Below, piece by piece: positions 39,057 through 46,671 of a stretch of 49,808 nt of DNA (its first letter is position 1; the number at the start of each line of letters is the position of its first letter). The DNA lies in assembly GCA_964347265.1 (NCBI GenBank), contig CAYFXV010000004.1, positions 1-49,808 on the forward strand, given 5' to 3'. A program made the position numbers and the translations under genes. The DNA comes from CS1-C013 sp964347265. GTDB lineage: Archaea; Aenigmatarchaeota; Aenigmatarchaeia; Aenigmatarchaeales; Aenigmatarchaeaceae. The notes under the pieces are model-generated. The model saw nothing but the letters and a program-made list of their open reading frames with translations, had not been told where the DNA came from and did no database searches.

Positions 39057-39271
39057 AACTAAAAAGAATTTTTTTACCAAAATGGATTGCTTGGTTTATG
39101 TTAATAATTTTTATACCCATCTTGATTTTAATGGAATACGAAGCATTTTTTGGAAGCAATCAATTTCCTTTGATGGGAATAGTTATAGGATTTATGCTAA
39201 TAGCTATTATACTAATGATGTTTTTAATGAGCTATAGAAAATTACCTTATTTACTTATTGAGGAGATGTAG
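39053..39271 (+). CDS. 72-residue two-helix membrane protein in the usual cmk slot
   Basis: Hydrophobic helices at about 9-27 and 38-60, with KLKRIFLPKW before and SYRKLPYLL after. Archaeal operons commonly carry cytidylate kinase between L34e and L14e; here no kinase motif exists and this small membrane protein fills the space. Coupled to L34e (ATGA) and abutting L14e. Not recognised; could aid the neighbouring insertase or be unrelated. Confidence 0.72.
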   Translation: MKLKRIFLPKWIAWFMLIIFIPILILMEYEAFFGSNQFPLMGIVIGFMLIAIILMMFLMSYRKLPYLLIEEM

Positions 39272-39583
39272 ATGTTAGAACTAGGAAGAATCGTGTTAAA
39301 AATTGCAGGAAGAGAAGCAGGTAAGTATGCTGTTATTATTGACAATATTGATGATAATTTTGTTTTAATAACTGGACCTAAAACAATAACAGGTGTTAAA
39401 AGAAGAAAATGTAATATTGATCATATAGAACCAACTGAAAATAAATTTGATATTAATCCTAAAGCTGATGATGCTTCTATTGAGACTTTATGGAGAAGTT
39501 CTGGTTTAATTGAAAAACTTGAAATAAATGTTCCTGTTAAAAGAGAATTTAAAAAGGAACCCGTTGAAAAAGAAAAGAAATAG
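39272..39583 (+). CDS. rpl14e: ribosomal protein L14e (eL14)
   Basis: 103 residues. MLELGRIVLKIAGREAGKYAVIIDNIDDNFVLITGP is the KOW-type head of archaeal L14e, then VKRRKCNIDHIEPT. GGAGATG ribosome-binding site within the previous stop. Last gene of the large operon; cbf5 follows but under its own promoter after a minus-strand gene. Confidence 0.95.
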   Translation: MLELGRIVLKIAGREAGKYAVIIDNIDDNFVLITGPKTITGVKRRKCNIDHIEPTENKFDINPKADDASIETLWRSSGLIEKLEINVPVKREFKKEPVEKEKK

Positions 39584-39666
39584 ATTGTATTAAAACGTCA
39601 AAGAAAATTTAAAGAAGCTATATTTATTAAAGAAGAATATAAAAAACGACATAAAGGAAATCGGAA

Positions 39667-39915
39667 CTAGAATATATTGTTATAATACAGTTCTTCTTCC
39701 CAAACTTCAGCTTTAACCTCGTTTATTCCCAGTCTTTTCAGTTCTATATCTGCTTTTTCTTTAGTAGTATCTTTAAACAGAACTATTGTTCCACTATGTC
39801 CAAACTTTTCCCATCCAGAACTTTTTAATCTTTCAACTATTTCTGTTAACCTTCTTACCTTTTTAGGAGCTTTCCAATCATATTCATTTATTAGAATTTC
39901 CATCATGCTTTCCAT
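39667..39915 (-). CDS. hypothetical protein, 82 residues
   Basis: Not recognised. Soluble alpha/beta composition: a stretch DWKAPKKVRRLTEIVERLKSSG, then KFGHSGTIVLFKDTTKEKAD and LGINEVKAEVWEEELYYN. Three ATGs lie close together (residues 1, 4, 5), so the start is uncertain by a few codons. It is the only minus-strand gene between L14e and cbf5; its good codon texture and lack of a competing frame favour a real gene. Confidence 0.6.
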   Translation of the reverse strand: MESMMEILINEYDWKAPKKVRRLTEIVERLKSSGWEKFGHSGTIVLFKDTTKEKADIELKRLGINEVKAEVWEEELYYNNIF

Positions 39916-39974
39916 TAAAAGTTAAGATAAGATAAAAATCAGTTACTACCCTAAGTTGTAAAGGGTTTATTTTA

Positions 39975-39983
39975 AGTATATAG
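39975..39983 (+). promoter_or_regulatory. TATA box for cbf5
   Basis: AGTATATAG 21-29 bases before ATG 40004; leaderless mRNA expected. Confidence 0.5.
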
Positions 39984-40003
39984 GAATCAAAATAATTCTA
40001 TCT

Positions 40004-40930
40004 ATGGGTTGGCTAATAAAAAAACATGAAGCATCATTAACACCTTTTGGTTGTTATCCTGGTGCAAGAAGTTTAGAAGAACATATAAAAAATGGAATAA
40101 TAATTTTAGACAAACCTCCAGGACCAACTTCTCATAATGTTGATAAATGGATTAAAGATATATTAGAAGTAAAAAAATGCTCACATGGAGGCACATTAGA
40201 TCCAAGGGTTTCAGGAGTTCTAGTAATAGCATTAGAAAATGCAACAAAATTAATGCCAATTCTCTTATCATCTAAAAAAGAATATATAGGAATAATTAAC
40301 CTTCATGAGGAAGTTGAAAAGAAAAAAATTGAAAAAGCATTCAAAAGTTTTATTGGAAAAATTAAACAAATACCTCCTAAAAAATCTGCTGTTGCTAGAA
40401 AAGAAAGGGAAAGAGAAGTTTATTATTTAGAACTATTAGAACTAAAAGAAAGAAAGATCTTATTTAAAATTGGTTGCGAAGCTGGGTTCTATGTTAGAAG
40501 ATTTGCAGATGATTTAGGAAAGGAACTAGGAACAGGAGCACATTTACAGGAATTGAGAAGAACAAAAAGTGGAAATTTTTTTGAAGGATCTGCAATAACT
40601 TTACAAGATTTAGTTGATGCTAAAGAGGAAAATAGACTAAAAGAAGTTGTACTTCCTATGGAATTAGTTGCTGAAAACATAGGAAAAATAATAGTATCAG
40701 ATAATGCTATAGATAATATTTGTAATGGAGCACCTTTGGCTATTGGGGGAATTGTTAGATTTGAAGACAATATAAAAAAAAGACAATGGGTTGCTTTATT
40801 TTCTTTGAAAGGTGAGTTAATAGCTATTGGAAAAGCTCTAATGAATTCTGAAATGATATTAAATAAGAAAAGAGATTTGGCAGTTAAAACTGATAGGGTT
40901 CTAATGAAAAAAGGAACTTATCCAAAATAA
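40004..40930 (+). CDS. cbf5: tRNA/rRNA pseudouridine synthase Cbf5 (H/ACA RNP catalytic subunit)
   Basis: 308 residues. GCYPGARSLEEHIKNGIIILDKPPGPTSH and catalytic GGTLDPRVSGVLV (Asp) are the TruB/Cbf5 core. Then KEYIGIINLHEE, PPKKSAVARK and FYVRRFADDLGKELGTGAH follow. A C-terminal PUA domain covers about 225-300. Works with Nop10, L7Ae and Gar1 on guide RNAs; none of those are in the window. Leaderless-type promoter. Confidence 0.97.
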   Translation: MGWLIKKHEASLTPFGCYPGARSLEEHIKNGIIILDKPPGPTSHNVDKWIKDILEVKKCSHGGTLDPRVSGVLVIALENATKLMPILLSSKKEYIGIINLHEEVEKKKIEKAFKSFIGKIKQIPPKKSAVARKEREREVYYLELLELKERKILFKIGCEAGFYVRRFADDLGKELGTGAHLQELRRTKSGNFFEGSAITLQDLVDAKEENRLKEVVLPMELVAENIGKIIVSDNAIDNICNGAPLAIGGIVRFEDNIKKRQWVALFSLKGELIAIGKALMNSEMILNKKRDLAVKTDRVLMKKGTYPK

Positions 40931-40960
40931 TTTTTCTAAATTTTAAAAAACATGAAAAAC

Positions 40961-40968
40961 TTTATAAG
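40961..40968 (+). promoter_or_regulatory. TATA box for SAM synthetase
   Basis: TTTATAAG 51-58 bases before ATG 41019, leaving a leader of roughly 25-30 bases that contains GAGGGT. I see no riboswitch fold in the leader. Confidence 0.45.
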
Positions 40969-41018
40969 CTCATAAAATCATCTTATAAGAGGCGTTTACT
41001 ATACCTAGAGGGTAAAAA

Positions 41019-42215
41019 ATGATAGTTATTGAAGATTTACACTCAGTCCCCACTTCTGAACAAAAAGTAGAAGTTGTAGAAAGAAAAGGCATTGGACACC
41101 CAGACACCATTTGTGATTCTTTGATGAATAAAGTTTCTGTAGAGCTTTCAAAATATTATTTAGATAAGTTTGGAATAATACTTCATCATAACATTGATAA
41201 AGGCCTTTTGGTTGCAGGAGAAGCAGAACAAAAATTTGGAGGCGGAAAATTAACAACTCCAATGCTTTTGGTTTTTGGAGATAGAGCTACTTATGAATTC
41301 GAGGGACAATTAATTCCTGTTACAGAAATTGCTGTTGACAGTGCAAAAAAATGGTTTAAAGAAAATTTCAGATTTGTTAATCCTGAAAACGATGTGAATT
41401 ATCAAGTTGAATTAAAAAGAGGTTCCGCTGCTCTTAGAGACATATTTTTTAGGAAAGGAGAACTTTTAGGAGCAAATGATACATCCGCAGCAGTTGGTTA
41501 TGCTCCTTTAACAGAAATTGAAAAAATAATTTTGAGTACTGAAAAATTTTTAAATAGTAAAAGTTTTAAGAAAAGATTTCCTGAATCAGGAGAAGATATT
41601 AAAATTATGGGTTTGAGAACCAATGGAGAAATACATTTGACAGTTGCAATGCCGTCAGTAGATAGATTTGTTGAAAGTGAGAACGATTATTTTAGAAAAA
41701 AAGAAAAATTTATTGAGGAAATTAAAGATTTTGTTGCTAAAAAAACTGATTTCAAAACCTTTGTTTTTCTAAACACTTTAGATGCTAAAGGTAGAGGAAT
41801 TGATGGTTGTTATTTAACAGTTACTGGAACTTGTGCAGAGGATGCAGATTGTGGACAAGTTGGCAGAGGCAACAGAGTTAACGGTTTAATACCCTTGAAC
41901 AGACCTGTTAGTAATGAAGCAGCTGCTGGTAAAAACCCAGTTAGTCATGTTGGAAAAGTATACAATCTTTTAAGTCATAAAATTGCTAACGAAATCTATG
42001 AAAATGTTAGTGGTATAAAAGAAATTTACGTTTGGCTTTTAAGTCAAATTGGAATGCCTATTGATAAGCCGAAAATTGCTGCTGCACAAGTGATAATGAA
42101 TTCTGGTTCAGTTGATGACGTAAGAAAAGAGGTTAATGAAGTTATTCAGAAAGAATTCTCAAATATTAAACAGTTCTGTTTAGATTTAGCTCATGGAAAA
42201 TATGAAATTTGTTAA
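41019..42215 (+). CDS. mat: archaeal S-adenosylmethionine synthetase
   Basis: 398 residues, full length for the archaeal family (PF01941 type), which is only distantly related to bacterial MetK. GIGHPDTICD, HNIDKGLLVAGEAEQKFGGG, NDTSAAVGYAPLTEIE, VTGTCAEDADCGQVGRGNRVNGLIPLNRP and AAAGKNPVSHVGKVYN are the conserved blocks. Makes SAM from methionine and ATP. Confidence 0.98.
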   Translation: MIVIEDLHSVPTSEQKVEVVERKGIGHPDTICDSLMNKVSVELSKYYLDKFGIILHHNIDKGLLVAGEAEQKFGGGKLTTPMLLVFGDRATYEFEGQLIPVTEIAVDSAKKWFKENFRFVNPENDVNYQVELKRGSAALRDIFFRKGELLGANDTSAAVGYAPLTEIEKIILSTEKFLNSKSFKKRFPESGEDIKIMGLRTNGEIHLTVAMPSVDRFVESENDYFRKKEKFIEEIKDFVAKKTDFKTFVFLNTLDAKGRGIDGCYLTVTGTCAEDADCGQVGRGNRVNGLIPLNRPVSNEAAAGKNPVSHVGKVYNLLSHKIANEIYENVSGIKEIYVWLLSQIGMPIDKPKIAAAQVIMNSGSVDDVRKEVNEVIQKEFSNIKQFCLDLAHGKYEIC

Positions 42216-42453
42216 TCTAATGATGAGCCTTGCATCAAGATTATTAGTTTTAATTTTAGCATCTCTTACACTTCTTATAGGTTTTCTTGTAACATTCTCT
42301 TTAATGTCAGGTAAATTGTCGCCTTCTCAATTATTCACTAAAATTGAAATATCTACAGATCTATATTTGTTATTTGGAACTCTTTTAATAATAGGAATCT
42401 TAATTTTTGGGTTTCTTTTATCTTTAAAACAACATATTTTTAAACCTACGTAA
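42202..42453 (+). CDS. small two-helix membrane protein downstream of SAM synthetase
   Basis: 83 residues from ATG 42202, overlapping the SAM synthetase end by 14 bases (ATG 42193 is an alternative). Helices at about 10-35 and 53-75, with a Ser/Lys/Gly loop between. No recognised family. The overlap suggests translation coupled to the SAM synthetase, or a fortuitous hydrophobic ORF; codon texture favours the former. Confidence 0.6.
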   Translation: MKFVNLMMSLASRLLVLILASLTLLIGFLVTFSLMSGKLSPSQLFTKIEISTDLYLLFGTLLIIGILIFGFLLSLKQHIFKPT

Positions 42454-42507
42454 TTTTGTAGTGCGTTTTAGGTTAAATATTTAAAATTTGACTTCTATTT
42501 TTACTTT

Positions 42508-42795
42508 ATGGAAGAAAAAATTGAGTTAAATGTGTTCTTAAATAAGCTCGTATCATCTTTTGCCAAAAAATTTGAAAAATTAGAAAAAGATATAAAAGGA
42601 TTAAAATCAGATATTGAAAATTTTAAACAGTCTAAAGACAAAAATTCTCTAAAAGAAATTGAGGATAAGTTGAGAAAGTTAGAGATTTCAGTAAATTCTA
42701 TAAAAAACAAAAGTCAAATAGATAAATCAATTTTAAAATTGATTGAAAGCGAAGAACAGGAAAGAAAGAGTGAAGAATATGGAAGAAGATTTTGA
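42508..42795 (+). CDS. coiled-coil protein A, 95 residues
   Basis: Almost entirely heptad-like Lys/Glu/Leu: FAKKFEKLEKDIKGLKSDIE, LKEIEDKLRKLEISVNSIKN. No membrane segment or cysteine. It precedes and overlaps coiled-coil protein B by 17 bases, so the two are translated together and may form a heteromeric coiled coil. Function unknown; structural or scaffold roles are typical. Confidence 0.7.
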   Translation: MEEKIELNVFLNKLVSSFAKKFEKLEKDIKGLKSDIENFKQSKDKNSLKEIEDKLRKLEISVNSIKNKSQIDKSILKLIESEEQERKSEEYGRRF

Positions 42796-43141
42796 GTCTT
42801 TCATGAAGTCACAATTAAGAACACTAAAAAATCAAATGAAGATAATAAAAGATTACATTAATAGATACGAAGAGAGAAGCTTTAGACTTAGAAGAACTAT
42901 AACAAACGAACTCATAGATGCATTAATAAAGAGATTTGAAAGAAATGAGGAACTTATACAAGAATTAAATGAGAGACTAGAGTCTCTAAGTCTTAAACTC
43001 CATGAAAATTTGTCTCAATCTGTTAAAGAATTAAGAGAAGAAATAAGTGAAGCCGAGTTATCTAAAGCTATCTCAAAAATATTTGAAGAAAAAAAGATAA
43101 AGGTAAGTTCAAAGGCTTTAGAGGAATTGAAAAAGATTTAG
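42779..43141 (+). CDS. coiled-coil protein B, 120 residues
   Basis: ATG 42779 (GAGTGAAG upstream) rather than the earlier in-frame TTG. Charged helices throughout: RTLKNQMKIIKDYINRYEER, ELIDALIKRFERNEELIQELNERLESLSLKL and a basic C-terminal LSKAISKIFEEKKIKVSSKA. Overlaps protein A. No known family. Ends 12 bases before the convergent surface protein. Confidence 0.7.
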   Translation: MEEDFESFMKSQLRTLKNQMKIIKDYINRYEERSFRLRRTITNELIDALIKRFERNEELIQELNERLESLSLKLHENLSQSVKELREEISEAELSKAISKIFEEKKIKVSSKALEELKKI

Positions 43142-43153
43142 TTATCTAAAATA

Positions 43154-45175
43154 CTAAGTTTTTTCTTCACTCTCGAAATCTTCTTCGCTATAAACATATT
43201 CAATTTCTTCTTCATCCTTAGTTTTTCTCCTTCCTCTGATTTTAATTCTCTTAAGAATGAAAATTAATACAACTATAACAATTACAATTATAAAAACAAT
43301 TACAATAAATGACATGTCAAAACCAAGTGCTGTTACTTCAACAGCATATTCATCAGATATTGACCATTCATTGCTAGTATCATTTGCATAAATTTTCCAA
43401 GCAACTATAGATCCAACACTTGAATTCAAAATTTTTGTAATATTAATCCATCCACTTTTTCCTGTTAAAGGAACCCAAGAATCATTTTCCCATACACCTG
43501 AATTATTTGAAGAAAAAATATAACCAGATAATCCAAAATCATCAGACCAATCTAATAGAAACATTACTTCTGATCCTGCAATGTCTGTATTAATTGAACC
43601 TTCAAAAAGAGATGGTGGCATATTTTGAATTGGACCAGTTATTAACATATCTAAATTTTCACTAACAACTATAGTTATTCCATCACTTGTGTTTCCACTA
43701 ACGCTTATTGTTATGCTATAAATTTTTGGTTCAGCATTAGAAGGTATATTGAAATTTATTTTTACTTCTTTTGTTACTCCACCATAAATAGATGAAGGTT
43801 GAGTTATGCTATACCATTCTGGAGGAACTCCTGCTAAGTCTATTTTTATATCAAAAATATTTTTTAACATATCATTTACTAGATTAAAACTTGCTTCTCC
43901 ACCCTCTCCCACTTCTACTGATGGAAAATTAATATTTTTTATTTTAAGTTCCCTAATTATTTCTTCATCCTCTGGTGGAGCTGAAGAAACAGTTATAGTT
44001 TTTATTATGCTTTGATTTGTATAATTTGCTGTTCCGCTTGTATTGCAAGTGAAATTGTATTTTCCAACACTTAATAAGAATATGTCCATTCTTGTTGAAG
44101 AACTTATATTTTCTATTAAATCAGAATTTTTGTAAAATTTAAATTTGGAAGCCGGAACTTGTATCGAATTAATAGAATAACAGGACGCTGTTATTTGTGT
44201 ACCTTCTCTAATGTTTGTAGATGGTAATACATCCATAACTAATGGATTCATTTTTAATACTTCATAATTAATAAAATTTGTAGAACTTTCATCATCTGAA
44301 CCATCTTTTGCGTGCCATTTATAAGAAAATTTTCTTGGTTTTAAATCCTTTAGAATTATCCAAAAAACCCCAGATGAATTTTGAACAGATGTATTTGATG
44401 TTGAATAATAATTTTTCATTTTTCCTGTATGATTTGATTCAAACCACACATCAACTAAATCTGCATCTTCACAATTTATTTGAAATTTATATTCAGTATT
44501 AGGAACATAACCAAATCTGGTACGTGGTGATGTTTCTTCATTTGAAAATTTTGGTGGCCCCATATCAAAATAATAAGTTATAGATGAAGAAGTATAATTT
44601 TCATCACCACTCCAAGAAGCTGTTACTGTAAATATGCCTGAAGATGTTAAATTTACTGAATATTCTATTATGGAAATATTATATTGTGTACTAAAGTCAG
44701 GATGTGTTGACTCAAGTTTTATTAGTTTGCCAGGTATATTCAATTTAGCAACAAAATCTGCTATTTCATTTAACTCAAAATTGTTACTTCCTTCTATTCC
44801 ATCTAATGTTAAAGTTATCGCTGTTGACGAGTTTATTATAATACTATAAGTATCAGAAAAGGTTAAAATATCACTTGTATTGTTAACTATCCATCTATAA
44901 GAATAATCACCAACCCCTAAATCTATTAAATCAATCCAATATACGCTACCACTATTTTGAACTGCAGGCGTTGTGTATTGTGTGTAATTATTACTATTCC
45001 ACTCAAAAATTACATCAGCGATATTATTTATGTCATCACAATTTATATGAAAACTATAGCTTCTTCCTGGTACGTATTGGGAACCTGAAGGAATGGAAGT
45101 GGTTAGTTCAACAGCTCCCACAATAGAGGGGAGAAGTAAAAATAGAAAAATGGAGCTAAAAAAATATTTTTTCAT
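43154..45175 (-). CDS. large secreted, membrane-anchored surface protein with repeated Ig-like domains
   Basis: 673 residues. Signal peptide 1-21, extracellular part of Asn/Ser/Thr-rich beta domains with many N-glycosylation sequons, a membrane helix at about 618-641 and a short acidic cytosolic tail (RRKTKDEEEIEYVYSEED). Two similar modules begin near residues 27 and 211 (PGRSYSFHINCDD and PNTEYKFQINCED, each leading to WIxLxDL...YSYRW/SYKW), an internal duplication. Likely S-layer or adhesion protein at the cell surface. A divergent promoter is shared with the SWIB-like gene. Confidence 0.85.
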   Translation of the reverse strand: MKKYFFSSIFLFLLLPSIVGAVELTTSIPSGSQYVPGRSYSFHINCDDINNIADVIFEWNSNNYTQYTTPAVQNSGSVYWIDLIDLGVGDYSYRWIVNNTSDILTFSDTYSIIINSSTAITLTLDGIEGSNNFELNEIADFVAKLNIPGKLIKLESTHPDFSTQYNISIIEYSVNLTSSGIFTVTASWSGDENYTSSSITYYFDMGPPKFSNEETSPRTRFGYVPNTEYKFQINCEDADLVDVWFESNHTGKMKNYYSTSNTSVQNSSGVFWIILKDLKPRKFSYKWHAKDGSDDESSTNFINYEVLKMNPLVMDVLPSTNIREGTQITASCYSINSIQVPASKFKFYKNSDLIENISSSTRMDIFLLSVGKYNFTCNTSGTANYTNQSIIKTITVSSAPPEDEEIIRELKIKNINFPSVEVGEGGEASFNLVNDMLKNIFDIKIDLAGVPPEWYSITQPSSIYGGVTKEVKINFNIPSNAEPKIYSITISVSGNTSDGITIVVSENLDMLITGPIQNMPPSLFEGSINTDIAGSEVMFLLDWSDDFGLSGYIFSSNNSGVWENDSWVPLTGKSGWINITKILNSSVGSIVAWKIYANDTSNEWSISDEYAVEVTALGFDMSFIVIVFIIVIVIVVLIFILKRIKIRGRRKTKDEEEIEYVYSEEDFESEEKT

Positions 45176-45209
45176 ATATTATATATGTCTATATAAGAAA
45201 TTATTTTGT

Positions 45210-45218
45210 TTTATAAAT
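45210..45218. promoter_or_regulatory. bidirectional TATA element between the surface protein and SWIB-like gene
   Basis: TTTTATAAA contains the self-complementary TTTATAAA, 31-39 bases before ATG 45249 (+) and 35-43 bases before the ATG at 45175 (-). A TATATAAG-like sequence at 45190-45197 is closer to the minus gene. Confidence 0.4.
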
Positions 45219-45248
45219 CAGAAAACTTAATTAAAATAAGGTGAAAAA

Positions 45249-45434
45249 ATGGTAGCTAGAAGAAGAAAAACAAGAAGAAAGACAAAAAGAAAGAAAAAAG
45301 CTTTCGGTGGTTATAGAATACATCCAGATGAACACTTAGAAAAGATAGTTGGTAAGAAACCAATAACACCATCTGAAATGACTAAAAAAATATGGTCACA
45401 TATTAGAAGAAAGAAGCTTGGAAAGAAAAAATAA
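45249..45434 (+). CDS. 61-residue basic protein with truncated SWIB-like segment
   Basis: A very basic head (VARRRKTRRKTKRKKKAFGG) is followed by HPDEHLEKIVGKKPITPSEMTKKIWSHIRRKKL, which matches the first half of the SWIB/MDM2 fold (pattern L..ivG..pl.r.ev.k.lW.yik..L), then KKK. Full SWIB domains are about 75 residues, so only the N-terminal part is present. Archaeal small SWIB-basic proteins are thought to bind DNA; a chromatin role is inferred. GGTGAAAA ribosome-binding site. Confidence 0.75.
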   Translation: MVARRRKTRRKTKRKKKAFGGYRIHPDEHLEKIVGKKPITPSEMTKKIWSHIRRKKLGKKK

Positions 45435-45504
45435 TATAATTTTCCATAAAAGAATTTAGTAATTTCTTTAAGATTTAAAAATATCCAATTCTTAATCTAA
45501 ATAT

Positions 45505-45695
45505 GCCGTCGTGGCAGAACCAGGTAAATGCGCCAGAATCGTCTCAAGTTTTGATTTTGAGATGATAGCGATACTTGAGACAGATGATATTATGGCTTGA
45601 CTCTGAAATGCGGCGTAATGAAGAGTAAAAAGTAAAGTGATGTCGAGTTATCTGGTGCCCGAAAGGGCTTGCAGGTTCAAATCCTGCCGACGGCG
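45505..45695 (+). tRNA. type II tRNA, serine-like, with about 106-base intron; anticodon unresolved
   Basis: Acceptor gccgtcg/cgacggc, D-arm, anticodon stem ccaga (45533-45537)/tctgg (45651-45655), long variable arm gccc-gaaa-gggc, T-stem gcagg/cctgc and discriminator G: serine identity elements. The intron falls in the anticodon loop (about 45544-45649 if at 37/38). However, any simple two-exon junction between ATCG... and ...TTA gives loop ATCGT(C/T)A, anticodon CGT (Thr ACG), not CGA. The central helix also has an a-g mismatch. A second nested intron or an unusual splice is possible. Confidence 0.8.
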
Positions 45696-45728
45696 CTTCT
45701 TTTTAAGTGGGAAATCAAATAAAATTAT

Positions 45729-46079
45729 ATGGTAATGTTAGCACAGATTATCCCATTTTCAATATACGGAATCATTCCTATTGTTATTCAAATTTTATTC
45801 AGTACTATAACAGCTTGGTTAAGTGCGCAACTTGTAATAGGCGGTGCAAGATTACAGAATGCACTTATATATGCTTTAATAACTTACTTTGTCGTTTATT
45901 TAGTGGTATTAGTTCCCATACCAGCTATTCCTGTTATCAATACTATAGTCCTTGTTGAAGCACTACTAAAAATCTTCGTTGCCATGAAATTTTTTAATAC
46001 AGACTTTCGTGGAGGATTATCTATAGCAGGAGTTCAGATACTTCTTGGAACTATAATTAGTATACCCTTTTATTTTTAA
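45729..46079 (+). CDS. hypothetical membrane protein, 116 residues
   Basis: Three or four helices: about 8-30, 44-65, 66-85 and 96-114, in an Ile/Leu/Val-rich protein with short loops (GGARLQN, NTDFRGG). Two close ATGs (45729, 45735). Not recognised. Precedes two tandem small membrane proteins; no clear promoter beyond AT-rich spacer after the tRNA. Confidence 0.65.
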   Translation: MVMLAQIIPFSIYGIIPIVIQILFSTITAWLSAQLVIGGARLQNALIYALITYFVVYLVVLVPIPAIPVINTIVLVEALLKIFVAMKFFNTDFRGGLSIAGVQILLGTIISIPFYF

Positions 46080-46124
46080 GACTCCATTTTTTATCATAAG
46101 AAGTTAAAGTTATTAAAGGATAAA

Positions 46125-46361
46125 ATGTTAAAAATAGTAGAATCTAAATCAAACTTCGACACCATATTTGAAGGAATAATTTTAACTCTATCAACCATAT
46201 TTATTTTTCTTGGTTTTGGTGGTCTAATAATAGTTATAACAACACACAGATATCGATCAGATGTATTGTTAGAATATGCATATGCTTTTGTTTATTCCTA
46301 CATGTTAGCTTTAGGAATCATTCTGTTGTTATACCGCAAGAAAATATTAGTTAAAAGATGA
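46125..46361 (+). CDS. small two-helix membrane protein, tandem copy 1
   Basis: 78 residues with helices at about 15-38 and 52-70. Shares an end pattern YMLALGIILLLYRKKILVKR with the next protein, so these are tandem relatives. Charged loop THRYRSD between helices. No known family. Confidence 0.65.
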   Translation: MLKIVESKSNFDTIFEGIILTLSTIFIFLGFGGLIIVITTHRYRSDVLLEYAYAFVYSYMLALGIILLLYRKKILVKR

Positions 46362-46367
46362 TTGTTA

Positions 46368-46604
46368 ATGGATTTTTTTAGCCCTGCAAGCTCAAAATTA
46401 GAGGATGTACTTGAATGGACTTTTCTTTGGTCAGGAATTGTTTTCTTAATTTTAGGTCTCGTAGGAATAATGCTTATGTTATCAGGATATAAAATAGTCT
46501 CAGATCGAGTACTTCAATTTGCTTTCATTTTCGTTAGTTTTTATATGTTGTTTCTTGGTTTATTTTTAATATTTTATCGTAAAACAATAGTAGTAAAATC
46601 CTAA
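46368..46604 (+). CDS. small two-helix membrane protein, tandem copy 2
   Basis: 78 residues from ATG 46368 (TTG 46362 is an alternative). Helices at about 20-40 and 50-70. End YMLFLGLFLIFYRKTIVVKS mirrors the preceding protein's, while the N-terminal half has diverged (SPASSKLEDVLEWTF). Probably arose by duplication; they could form a hetero-oligomer. Confidence 0.65.
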   Translation: MDFFSPASSKLEDVLEWTFLWSGIVFLILGLVGIMLMLSGYKIVSDRVLQFAFIFVSFYMLFLGLFLIFYRKTIVVKS

Positions 46605-46632
46605 TTCAAGAATAAATTTAACAAAGTTAATC

Positions 46633-46640
46633 TTTATAAA
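46633..46640 (+). promoter_or_regulatory. TATA box for the S13 operon
   Basis: TTTATAAA 32-39 bases before ATG 46672. A similar TTTATAAT occurs at about 46649-46656. AGTGGTTTT before the ATG acts as ribosome-binding site. Confidence 0.5.
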
Positions 46641-46671
46641 CATTAATCTTTATAATGAAAAAAGTGGTTTT

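Noticed and set aside
39584..39666. Small RNA in the spacer after L14e
   Set aside because: The cgtc/cgac halves are far apart and imperfect, and no C/D or H/ACA box pattern is visible.
40969..41018. Possible SAM riboswitch before the SAM synthetase gene
   Set aside because: The leader is only about 25-30 bases and shows no paired stems; SAM riboswitches are much longer and bacterial.
43806..44015. Plus-strand ORFs inside the surface-protein gene
   Set aside because: They are frame shadows of a 673-residue gene with signal peptide and membrane anchor; no ribosome-binding sites or family motifs.
45707..45958. Alternative 83-residue frame overlapping the 116-residue membrane protein
   Set aside because: The competing frame at 45729 has continuous membrane helices and the shadow frame has none of the neighbours' texture.
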